64,000 bases of DNA from Alopecurus myosuroides (lineage: Eukaryota; Streptophyta; Magnoliopsida; Poales; Poaceae). Numbering within the stretch: position 1 is the stretch's first letter; every line of letters starts with the position of its first letter. The DNA lies in assembly GCA_028641055.1 (NCBI GenBank), contig CM054062.1, forward strand, positions 186,681,958 to 186,745,957, written 5' to 3'. The notes beneath the pieces were generated by a model. The model worked only from the letters and a program-made list of their open reading frames with translations, searched no databases and was not told the origin of the DNA. The position numbers and the translations under genes are program-made. This document shows positions 42,507-51,769 of the stretch, one piece after another.

Positions 42507-43942
42507 CCCGCATGGGCTCGGAAAGAGTGAAAATCCTACCACCAGGTGTGTTTGTCCAGCATTTGCATGAACCATCCATAAAGGGTGGAGATGTCGACTA
42601 TCCTCTAGCTTCCGAGTCAATCGAAGTCCTGCTCGTTAACCCGGATTGGAAAATTCCATATCTAAACTTCTTAGTAGATCAGAAGTACCCGGATGGAGCA
42701 GACGAGGTCTTGCAAAGACAAATAAAACATCGATGCAAAGGATACATGGTAATCAATGGTTGCCTGTATAAACGCAACACTACCGGAATTTTTCTGCGAT
42801 GTATTTCGCCAGAAGAAGGACGAGAAATCCTGCAAGAAATCCATGCTGGAGATTGCGGAAATCATGCTCAATCAAAAAGCATAGTTAAGAAAGCATTCCA
42901 TGCAGGGTTTTTCTGGCTAACAGCCAAGATAGACGCCGAACACATAGTCAATACATGTGCCGGATGTCAGTATTACGCCAAGCAGACGAATATGCCAGCC
43001 CAAGCACTCAAAACTATCTCTATTACATGGCCGTTTGCGGTCTGGGGGCTAGATATGATGGGACCATTCAAAACTGCAAGAGGTGGACTTACACATCTAC
43101 TCGTTGCAATGGATAAGTATACCAAGTGGGTGGAGGCAAAACCCGTCAAAAATCTTGACGGTGTAACTGCCAGAAATTTCATCATTGACATAGTCACGAG
43201 GTATGGCGTTCCACACAGCATAATAACCGACAACGGGACAAATTTCTCTATTGGAGAGTTGGCAAAATATTGCCGACAAACAGTAATACGCCTAGATCTT
43301 GCATCTGTGGCACACCCGCAATCCAATGGGCAGGTTGAAAGAATGAATAGTTCCATCCTGCAAGGAATACGCCCAAATCTCGAATCTCCTCTTCATAGAG
43401 CGGCTGGATCATGGGTGGAAGAGTTACCCTCTGTGCTTTGGAGTATTCGAACGACGCCAAACAGGTCAACAGGGCAAACCCCGTTTTTCCTAGTTTACGG
43501 CGCGGAAGCAGTCCTTCCAACGGACATGATCCATGATAGCCCAAGAGTGCAGGATTACGATGACTCGGATAACGAAAGTGCACGAAAGGATGTCGTCGAT
43601 CTCCTAGAGGAAGAACGAGAACTTGTGCTTCAAAGATCTGCCATTTATCAGCAAGGTTTACGACGTTACCATAGTCGGAAAATCAGACATCATTCTTTTA
43701 GAGAAGGTGACTTAGTGCTAAGATTGGTACAACAAAAAAAGCACAAATTGCCCCCAGTTTGGGAAGGACCATTTGTCATCAGCAAGGCTATGAAAAATAG
43801 ATCATACTATCTTGTAGATATTCGAGACATGGAAGATGATCCCGAAAAGCCAAATCGCAAAAGAAAGAGAAAGATAGATGACGAACTAGGGGAGACCAAA
43901 AGACCCTGGAGCATCCAACAGTTACGTCCCTTCTATACTTAG
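42488..43942 (+). CDS. Integrase of element D, intact frame of 484 residues
   Basis: The longest intact gypsy frame in the window. The zinc module is HAGDCGNHAQ followed by CAGCQYYAKQ (about residues 117-165). The catalytic core shows WGLDMMGPF (first D), IITDNGTNF (second D) and NGQVERMN (E). The C-terminal GPY/F-like region is visible as VWEGPFVISKAM. No chromodomain follows. The protein ends WSIQQLRPFYT, a tail common in Tat elements, with AATAAAG at about 43,977 as a possible polyadenylation signal. It is normally part of the pol polyprotein; the reported first codon is just the start of the open frame after a frameshift. Confidence 0.88.
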   Translation: MERDALARMGSERVKILPPGVFVQHLHEPSIKGGDVDYPLASESIEVLLVNPDWKIPYLNFLVDQKYPDGADEVLQRQIKHRCKGYMVINGCLYKRNTTGIFLRCISPEEGREILQEIHAGDCGNHAQSKSIVKKAFHAGFFWLTAKIDAEHIVNTCAGCQYYAKQTNMPAQALKTISITWPFAVWGLDMMGPFKTARGGLTHLLVAMDKYTKWVEAKPVKNLDGVTARNFIIDIVTRYGVPHSIITDNGTNFSIGELAKYCRQTVIRLDLASVAHPQSNGQVERMNSSILQGIRPNLESPLHRAAGSWVEELPSVLWSIRTTPNRSTGQTPFFLVYGAEAVLPTDMIHDSPRVQDYDDSDNESARKDVVDLLEEERELVLQRSAIYQQGLRRYHSRKIRHHSFREGDLVLRLVQQKKHKLPPVWEGPFVISKAMKNRSYYLVDIRDMEDDPEKPNRKRKRKIDDELGETKRPWSIQQLRPFYT

Positions 43943-44571
43943 TTCAATTTCTATGTAAACATCTTTGAGATCATGAAATAAAGTTGTCGGAATTCGTACA
44001 TCTATGTTTTTTTACATGTTTATTATAGTATAAAGCATAATTCCGTCTTATCTATTTCCCAATGATCTTTCAAAATACTCAATGTTAACCCGAATTGTGC
44101 CTGCGTGCTCGGTGTTAAAAACTGAATGATTTTCAGCCTAAAAAGGCTTAAGGAAACCCAAATTGTGCATGCGTGCCTGAGTTTCATTCAAAAAATTCCT
44201 TACTATTCCCTAAGTATTATCTGATTGTTTTTATGTTGGGTCACTGAAGCTAGTAAGTAAAAATTCCTTTAGTATAATACATGTTTCCGAGTTTCGACTG
44301 ATTGGTTATACCCATTCACTTGGCATGAAGATTAAAATACTATCGAGCCATTTCAAACACTAAGGATAGTTAAAGCATATAAAGTTATAAACCAGAGAAC
44401 TTAGAAGATAAAGGAATAACCCCCAAAAAACTTGCAAAGATTAAATAATATGACTGCAATAGGCGGAGTACTTGTTTATACAAAAGAATAGAAAGCATTA
44501 CAATAAGTTTACATTGTAAGATCAGTAATGCTTCTATTACCTATCTCCTACCCAGGACCAGGCAGCTTCCT
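43943..44571. other. 3' untranslated region of D between integrase and antisense gene
   Basis: No coding frame is supported. The segment separates convergent genes (integrase on plus, antisense gene on minus) and should hold both polyadenylation sites. Confidence 0.5.
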
Positions 44572-47500
44572 TCAGGCATCCGAGTCGTCTTCGCTGCTGG
44601 ATTCCTCGGGAGTTTCCGGAATAGCTTCCTCCGGGTAGAAGGTGGAGACGTTCACCATGGTGGGAATCTTGGTGGCATAACCTTTGATTTCTTCAAAGAT
44701 GCTGGCCCGCTCCGCCTCCGTATATCCTTGAGGGATGCCGGAAGCCACGCGCCAAGATTTGGCAGTTGGGTAGTGCATGCGCATGAGCCCTAGAGCCATG
44801 CGCGCACCACCGCGTGCCGCGGAGCGAAGGGTGGACTCCCTGGACTCCGCCATCTCCACGATGGCTCCCGAAAGTTTTTCAACTTCCGAGAACTCCCCAG
44901 TCCTAGAGGGAAGGCATTTGTTGACCAGAAACATCCCCGCAGCCTTGATTGCGGTGGATACCTTCCCAAAAGCTCGGATTTTCTCAATCCGAGTAAGCTG
45001 GGGGCTATCTCCTGTTTCAGTAAAACACAAAAGTGTTAGAGAAAACAGAGAAAGATGTAAACATGGAAAATCCGGTAAAAGGTAAAGTACTTACCGAGAA
45101 TCTTGTCCATCTCGGCGCCCTCCTCCAAGCGCTGGTTCAAGGCATTCTCCAAATCTCAGATGGTGTCCTTGTCCTTGGCTGCTTGGTTGGAGGCATTGGA
45201 CTCGGCAATGCCAACGGCCAGTTGGCTGGCCTCCAGGTCCCGCTGCAACTTCACAGTGAGCTTGTGAAGTTCCAGGTTTTCTCGGTGGAGGTTTTCAGCA
45301 TTGCCGGCATCTTCAGCAATTTGTTTGGATTTCTCCAAAGAAGCTGAAAAGCAAGTAAAAAAAGACGAGTTAGAAAACTCGGAGCAATACTCAGAAAAAA
45401 TTACACAACTGGAAGCAGAGAAATATCTTACCTGCTGATTCCTTCAGCTGCAGCTGAGTGGATGCCAGTTCTGCCTCCTTAACATCAACAATAGAAAGAA
45501 GGTTTCTCACCTCCTTGTTCTTGATGGTAAGTTTGTTGAAAACTTCCAGGTTGATGTTCTCAGCAGTTTGCTGAAACACGGAAAAGAGACAAAAAATGCT
45601 TAAGTTAAAAACAAGCATAAAAGCGAAAAAAGCATTAAGGCAAACGCATGCATTTGACTTATTGCTTGGGGCTGGAGGTATTACCTGGCTCATCCGCTGC
45701 AAACTCGACAAGTTGTCGTTGAACTCTTTTGCATACTCTGCAAAAAGAATCCCAACATGGTGAAGGCCATCCTGGATGACCTGCCGAGGTGAAAATACGA
45801 AGTTATTCCTTACAATTAGTCCGTCTTGCAGCCAAGGACGGATCAGAGGAGCAGGAGCGAAGAACTTGGTAGCCCATGGACGAATATTTCCGAGTTCGTC
45901 AAATGGTTCTTTCTTTACCTTGAATTCTTGGTTGAAAGTAGGAATGGATTCCTCCTCATGTGTACGAGAAGGACCGCCCATATCTGGCTCCGCCCTTTCC
46001 CTCGCATCCATCTCGGATGCAATGGGCTGGCTGGTCGGCAGTGGGTATTCCTCCGGCTTTGCAGATTGAGCTGCAGCAGTAGATGGCGCTCCCTTGCCGA
46101 CAGTGGCCTTATGCTTCTTCAGCTTTTTTATTTCAAAGAAGTTGGAGCAAGGCTGAAGGAGAAAGAAGGCAAAAAGGAAATCCGAGAAAACAATATTCCG
46201 AGAAACCAAAGCAGCTTATGCAACAAAAAGCAGGCAAAGGTACAAAATACCCAGAGAATTACCTGGATGTAGCAACGGGAACCCCGTCAAGTTCCACCAC
46301 CTCTGCAGTGGTTGCCGGCCTCTTACGCTTCCGACCACCGTAAAACGTGGCATGCAGTTCGTCAAGTTCGGTGTCAGTTGCAAGATCCTTTTCGGTGAGA
46401 TCATCAAATTATGGAAAAGGCCAAATATCCGACTTGAGTTAAGAAAACGGAGAAAGACGAAAATCCGAGAAAATTGTCCAAAGAGAAAAGAACATACCGT
46501 TGGAATCTTGTTCCCTTCATGATACATCTCTCGAATTTCTTCATACTGATCGCGAGTGGCAACCAAATGATTGACCTGCTTTTTGAAGTCTCTTTTCGAG
46601 AATGCCTTATCCGTCCCCCTCATTTTGTCTTCCGGACCCTTGTATTCGCATAGAAGCCAGGTTCGATGTGCAAGAGGTTGGATGCGTCTTCCGAACCAGC
46701 ACAAAACCGTGTCGGTTCCGGTAAGAGGAGGTTTTGAGGAGGTGAGCTTGGCGATGCGCCGTTTGATTTTCATCAAATCATCCGGCAAAGTCTGTACTGC
46801 TTCTGCAGCCCAGTTATCTTGGGGAGTAGCGGCAGCATTGAAAAATGGTGGAACGCCGGTTTCCTTTCCAGGAAATGGGATATTTTGATGATAGAAAAAG
46901 AAACCCGTCCAGAATTTGACGGATTCCGACGTTTTTATCTTCGGGAACCAATCTTCCCTGAATCTACGCAGGGTGAAGGATATGGTTCCACAGGTTGGAA
47001 GAGCGCCCTCTGTGGGGTTTCGCTTAATTCCAAAGCAATACTGACAGAAATCTAGTCTAGGCGCTATTCCTAAATACCCATCAAAAAGGGCCTGGAAGCT
47101 GGCTAGGTAAAGAATGGAATTCGGTGGTAGGTTGTGAGGCTGAATGTTATAATGGCTGAGGACTTCGAGAAGAAGGCGGAAGGCGGCATTCCCATACCTC
47201 TAGAAATGTGCGAGGTGAGAAGGACTCGTTCCCCGGCTCTGGGCGAAGGCTCGGACTCTTCTTCCTCATGCCGCCATTTTCCTTCCACAGTCAACCCCTT
47301 CTTCTCCATTGTCGGAAGAAGGGAGGGAGGAATGTTGCACCGGCTCCAATTGCCGGAAGTCTCGCCCTCGTCCTCGGCTCTGGCGGCGGCCGCCGCGGCG
47401 GCGAGCTCCTCTCCGACGAGGATGATTTTTTCTTCCGCCGTTTCGGGGGCGAGAGGCGGAGGCGGCGTAGAGGAAGATGCGGCCAGGTTATTGGCCACGA

Positions 47501-47654
47501 GATGTAGATCCTCGCGGGCCTGGCCACCAGAAACGTTCTCCGGCGCGTCGACGGCGGCGCGGCTCGGCGATTCGAGCTGCAGATCCATCGTATTGATGAT
47601 GTCGTCGATGTCCGCGGCGACGAAGTGCTCCTGGGAAGCGCGTGGAGAGTCCAT
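44572..47654 (-). pseudogene. Antisense multi-exon gene of gypsy element D
   Basis: On the opposite strand to gag-pol. From ATG 47,654 an exon runs to a CCAACG/GTATGT donor at 46,498/46,497. It contains a Ser/Ala-rich acidic start, then GERVLLTSHISRGMG and, after a one-base frameshift near 47,165, a block (LSHYNIQPHNLPPNS, YLGIAPRLDF) typical of the family called putative gypsy type transposon. Further exons: about 46,407-46,263 (donor CATCCAG/GTAATT), 46,152-45,685, 45,570-45,432, 45,343-45,095 and 45,011-44,572, each with GT/AG borders. Three of these joins keep frame. The last exons are coiled-coil-like and end in an acidic tail. A TGA (about 45,160-45,158) interrupts one exon. The exon 2 acceptor reads TG and the exon 2/3 phase does not fit. 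Grande elements carry a similar antisense gene (gene 23). Function unknown. Confidence 0.7.
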
Positions 47655-47825
47655 GATTTGGCGGCGCGGTGAGGACCTCGAGTTCCCAACGAGAAGTCCG
47701 GGAACGGTGCTTGGATCAGTACGGGCTCTGCTCTCCTCTCGCTGGGACTGTGGCTCGGGGGCTATAGCGCTTGAGCTAGAAGGTGAGAAGAGAGCAAAAG
47801 GATTGCCGGAGGGCACGAAGAGGGC

Positions 47826-47833
47826 TATTTATA
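47826..47833 (-). promoter_or_regulatory. TATA box of the antisense gene in D
   Basis: The minus strand reads GGCTATAAATAGCCC (47,836-47,822). The first ATG downstream of the expected start site (about 47,800) is 47,654, which begins the long frame. No other ATG lies between. Confidence 0.65.
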
Positions 47834-48111
47834 GCCGGAAATCCTTTACGATGCCACGAGAATCTGTCAGAGATACGTTTCAGGGTTTCACACTCGAAAC
47901 CCAAACGTCCCTGACGTCAGCATGATTTCATCGCTGACGTAGGAAGTTTCTTCTCCACGAAGGCTCGTGGAAGAAAAAACCGGATTTCCCGAAATCCGAG
48001 TTTCGCGTTAAAGCATGATTTGAAGGAAAAGAAGAATTAAGACGAAGAGCCGACATTTCTCGGAAAGTATGCGAATTTGACGAAAGACGGCGAATTGAAG
48101 TCTCAATCCTT

Positions 48112-48123
48112 CTTGGGCGCTAC
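48112..48123 (+). promoter_or_regulatory. Degenerate polypurine tract of element D
   Basis: CTTGGGCGCTAC precedes the 3' LTR. Related gypsy elements have CTTGGGGGCTAC here, so a G has changed to C. Confidence 0.5.
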
Positions 48124-48664
48124 TGTCGGATATATACCAATCAGGGGTATATCAGATGGTGTCCTAAAGTGCCGGATTACCAGGGTGGTCTGAATGGTAA
48201 TGGATTACGGTCCATTAGGCGACCCAGTAAGCTGACGCGCAGAAGCCGGATTCTAGAAGAACCCGGACCACGGCCCACGTGGTTTGGCTTGGAGTAGAAG
48301 ACGGATTTTTGCCTTCCAAGTTAGAACTTACCATAGTCTTCTAGGTTTCCTTTTCTGTAAGCCCTAACCCGACTATTATATAAAGCCGGACGGGAGATAA
48401 GAAAGAGGACAATAAGCTATAAGCTAACTCGCCGAGAGGTTGATCCTTGTCGAGTAGCTAAACCTAACTCACATTGTACTTTGTATACTTCAGGCTTCAG
48501 CCTGGCTTAGTGAGATTGCAGGAGTAGGAACGCCGCCTAGTTGCGACGTACCGAACCTGGGTAAAACCTTGGTGTCATTGTTCGTCATACTACCACGTCC
48601 CCCACGACTCTATCAGTAGTCTCATGGCACCCCCGTCTTTGAATTCTACTACGATGTCTCGACA
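48124..48664 (+). repeat. 3' LTR of element D
   Basis: This 541-bp copy of 36,551-37,093 has about 27 differences by eye. It ends TCTCGACA and is followed by the AATAT duplication. Confidence 0.92.
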
Positions 48665-48862
48665 AATATCTTTAGAACAATAATTCGGAATTACGAACCG
48701 TTTTCATATTTGAGCTCCTCTCGCGTTGAGATCTATAAAAATAGATCCCATGATGATAGGTTTCGAGAAAAAAAATTCGAACTTTGTACACCCTATTGTT
48801 TATACTTTATACTTTCGGTAGCACGCGCGTGTGTGCACCATGTACACCATGTAGCAGCGATA

Positions 48863-49031
48863 CTCGGCTTCGCCTCGCTATTTTTTTACGGCTCGGCTTC
48901 GCCTCGATAACCATTTATAAAGATTTTGAAGCGGGTACATTGGTCGTTGTGCGTATTGGTCGAAGTGTGCATTGGTCGTAGTGCGTGCTACGGCTCGGCG
49001 TTGCCTCGTACTACCGCTCGGCTTCGCCTCG
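48863..49031. repeat. Dispersed CTCGGCTTCGCCTCG units
   Basis: Four copies of a 15-bp hairpin-forming unit (GGC-TTC-GCC core) at 48,863, 48,892, 48,994 (with GTT for TTC) and 49,017, inside the foldback element. Confidence 0.6.
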
Positions 49032-49086
49032 AATAAAACGCCTACGGCATTTCATCTAAAAAGTACACACGTGTTGTATCTAAAAA

Positions 49087-49268
49087 TATAAAAAAAGTAG
49101 TTACTAGAAGTATACAAACGTTGTTTCTAAAGTATACATGTTGTATGTGAAAGTATAAAAAAATTGCTACTGAAAAGTATACAAACATTGTTCTAAAAGT
49201 ATACATATTATATGTGAAAGTATAAAAAAATGCTACTGAAAGTATACAAAAACTTTCTGAAAAGTATA
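49087..49268. repeat. 67-bp tandem repeat, about 2.7 copies
   Basis: The unit is TATAAAAAAA..GCTACTGAAAAGTATACAAACATTG..., with three GTATAC-type palindromes per unit. Copies start near 49,087, 49,154 and 49,221; the last is partial. Confidence 0.65.
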
Positions 49269-49274
49269 CGCACG

Positions 49275-49545
49275 GTGTATCTGGGTGTATATCCGCCTGG
49301 GTGTACACATCCGCCTGGGTGTACATCCGCCTGGGTGTACGCCGGTCTTTCACTGGGTGTACACCCTTCTGGATGTATGTCGGCCCTTCATTGGGTGTAT
49401 AAAGCGCGTGGGTGTACAACCTCCTGGGTGTACATCCGTCTGCAACTGGATGTACAACCGTTTGGGCGTACACCCGTGGTGCACATGTGTGTACGTCAGC
49501 ACATGCACTTGGGTGTGTAACTGGGCATACATCCGTGTTGATTCT
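49275..49545. repeat. Degenerate CCGCCTGGGTGTACA minisatellite
   Basis: About 12-14 diverged copies of a 15-18-bp unit ending in GTGTACA. It makes long spurious open frames on both strands, which are not genes. Confidence 0.6.
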
Positions 49546-49680
49546 GAGTGTACAAAAAAAAGTTTCTCGAAACCTATTAACATGAGATCTAGTTTTGAAG
49601 ATCTCGACGCGAGGATCTCAAATATGAAAACGGTTCGTAATTTTAAAATACGGTTCAGGAGATATTTCATTTTGAAAAAG

Positions 49681-50760
49681 GTAATTACGACCTTGTGGAG
49701 GCTAGGAGGAAAAAGAGCGAAGTAACGGAGATGCAAACCGTTTGTCCTTACCATCCATGAACTGTACCGGAGGAAAAGCTCCAACCTACTCTAATGGCTG
49801 CGACAGATGATCAGCTGCTCTACTGGATACGGGCCCAGGACGGCCTGGCCCCAGCGCACTTACCCATAATGTTCTGGGTCAAAGTTTCGTCTTTGTTCGA
49901 CACGTGGAAGCACACATGTATGAAATTGCTAGACTAGGTAGGGTGAACACTGTCATAAAAAAAATTAGCGTGAACATTGGGCTGATATTTTTGAAATTAT
50001 TTTTCCGAACATATTTTGTCAAGCCGGATACAGAATAAGATAATATTCTACAAATTCCTAAACATTGAGTAAAAAATAAGGGCCCTAGGAATGACACGTG
50101 GGCCCAAAACTGTGGTACACACGTGAAAGAGCACATGCACAAAATTTGGTTCCCGACGTGGCAGGTGGGCCCATTTGCGACTGTTCTTGTACACATGCAC
50201 AAATGAGGTTATGCTACCCTGGCGTGTGGTATCAGTTTCGACATCTCTTGACTCGTGTGCGAAAAGTGTGGGTCAAAGTATGCTAACGAGGTGTCTAAGA
50301 GACCTAAGGTAAAAACGACCAAAAATGGGTGGGTCCATACATTTCGGCCGCCACCAAGCCCAGTGGCCGGTGACGATTTCCTCCTGAAAACACACTGTTC
50401 AGCCCGTCAAGAAACCTATGATGGCAAAATGAGACAACAGAGATGTTTATAACATATTTTCGGGGTCAGATGGGTCTCAGATGGATCCGTGATGGGAAAT
50501 ATCTAGGACGATATTGCATCTCGCATTACGCACGGATTGTTAACCGTGGCTACAAAACCGTTGTGGATCCGCGAAATGTACTAGTGGAAAACCACATTTT
50601 ACCCTCCATATTACAGCTCTTTTACCATCTCTTCATTGAATTAGTGCATCTATAATTATCCATTGTACTAGGTGTGTTGGGAGCATAAAAGTCGTCTTAT
50701 ATCTTGATTACAAGGTTGCTTGAGAGTTATATTTTCAACCTACAGCTACAGGCCGCAATC
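49681..50760. other. Intergenic, nothing identified
   Basis: I found no coding frame with family features, no TIR pair and no RNA gene. Short ORFs here lack any motif. Confidence 0.5.
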
Positions 50761-50778
50761 GACTAAGCCCGCGCCGCC

Positions 50779-51545
50779 ATGACGCCGACGCAGCAGGCAG
50801 AGCCGGCAAGGCAGCGCCTCAACCTCCCGTGGTGGTGCGCGTTTTTCCGCGACCGTCGTGAGGAGCAGCTGGTCGACTATGACAGCCAACTCCCCGCGTC
50901 GACAAAAAAAAACTCGGTGGGGAGGACACGGTGGTGGAGCGAACAAGAGCGCACGCTAGCTGCGGTGCTAGCCCACATCGAGGCGGGAAACAACCCGCCG
51001 CTGGGTTGACCGGAGGTCCCAGCCGCGCCTCTTCCGCGGCACCAATCTTCCGCGCCCAGGCCAGCGCCGAGGATGTCGGTGTCGGGCTCGTCCTCGTCAG
51101 CACGCCGCTTCACCGCCTCCGCGCCTCCGACCAGGGTAAATACGGAGAGGGTCAGCCCCCCGTCCAGGGCGCTCTAGGCACGCACCAACATCGGCGGTCC
51201 GCTCGTGAAGACGGAGCCCCTGGCCGCCGTCAAGAAGGAGGACGTCGTAACCTCGCTGGAGGAGTACGACGCCATGGCCGCCGATCTGGAGGAAGGCCTT
51301 GCCTAGTCGAGGAAGTAGTGGGTCGTCGTCGAGATGGAGCACCAGAAGGCCGCCATGGAGGCGTTCGAACCACGCCGCCGCGACTGTGACGAGGGTGGCG
51401 TTGACATCCTCGACGACAGCGACGAGGACGAGCCAGCGGCGAAGAAACCCTTCCGTTCCGGCGACCTGGAGCCCTGGCCCCAAAGGACAAGCCGTCCGAC
51501 GACGATGGCAACTACGACGAGACGATCTATAGCAGCCTTGGCATG
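50779..51545 (+). pseudogene. Transposon-borne ORF, WWS/VLAHIE family, copy 1, degraded
   Basis: The frame at 50,779 encodes LPWWCAFFRDRREEQL and RWWSEQERTLAAVLAHIE. After frame changes the C-terminal part (about 51,400-51,545) has an acidic run DILDDSDEDEPAAKK and ends YSSLGM before a TAG. The same order (W..FF, RMWWSKPGR..ARVLAHIE, acidic run, YKALGM stop) occurs on the minus strand at 52,926-52,163. This type of protein is common in Triticeae repeats; I know no function. The N terminus seen in copy 2 is missing. Confidence 0.5.
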
Positions 51546-51599
51546 TAGTTTTAGGTTTAAATTATGTATTTTTATGAACTGGCATGTATTCGTCCTTTA

Positions 51600-51769
51600 A
51601 TCAATAAAATTTAAGTTATTTTGAGTGTTTTTTAAATTTAGCCGAATTTTGCCTAAGTTAGCCCTACGGTTTCGGCGCAACGACTGGAAGGCATCGCCCC
51701 GAGGCCGAAGTTTACGCCGACACGCCCCCAAGCGTCGATTTTTTTGACCGAAAAAACGGGAGCATGTTA
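51600..51769. other. AT-rich 3' flank of ORF copy 1
   Basis: AATAAAATTTAAG at about 51,602 may be a polyadenylation signal for the ORF ending at 51,545. Otherwise nothing was recognised. Confidence 0.3.

Larger units (their letters stand above)
36551..48664 (+). mobile_element. Gypsy element D (Tat/Grande-like) with antisense gene
   Basis: This 12,114-bp Ty3/gypsy element has short LTRs and a perfect 5-bp TSD. Gene order is gag, protease, RT, RNase H, second RNase H, integrase, which marks gypsy. The second RNase H placed just before integrase and the long 3' region with an antisense gene fit the Tat lineage (Grande, RIRE2-type). LTR divergence by eye is about 5%. Confidence 0.92.
48670..49680. 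mobile_element. Foldback DNA element with ~128-bp TIRs, host of D
   Basis: The left TIR (36,531-36,550 plus 48,670-48,775) matches the reverse complement of the right TIR (49,553-49,680). The shared core is ATTACGAACCGTTTTCATATTTGAG, followed by GAGATCT and GGTTTCGAGAAA. Before D inserted, the element was about 1,030 bp. No transposase is visible. Long TIRs suggest a Mutator-like non-autonomous element, but no TSD was found to prove it. The interior is made of short repeats (listed separately). Confidence 0.65.

Noticed and set aside
49042..49784. Repetitive GVHP/CTP-type ORFs on both strands
   Set aside because: They result from the CCGCCTGGGTGTACA minisatellite inside the foldback element.
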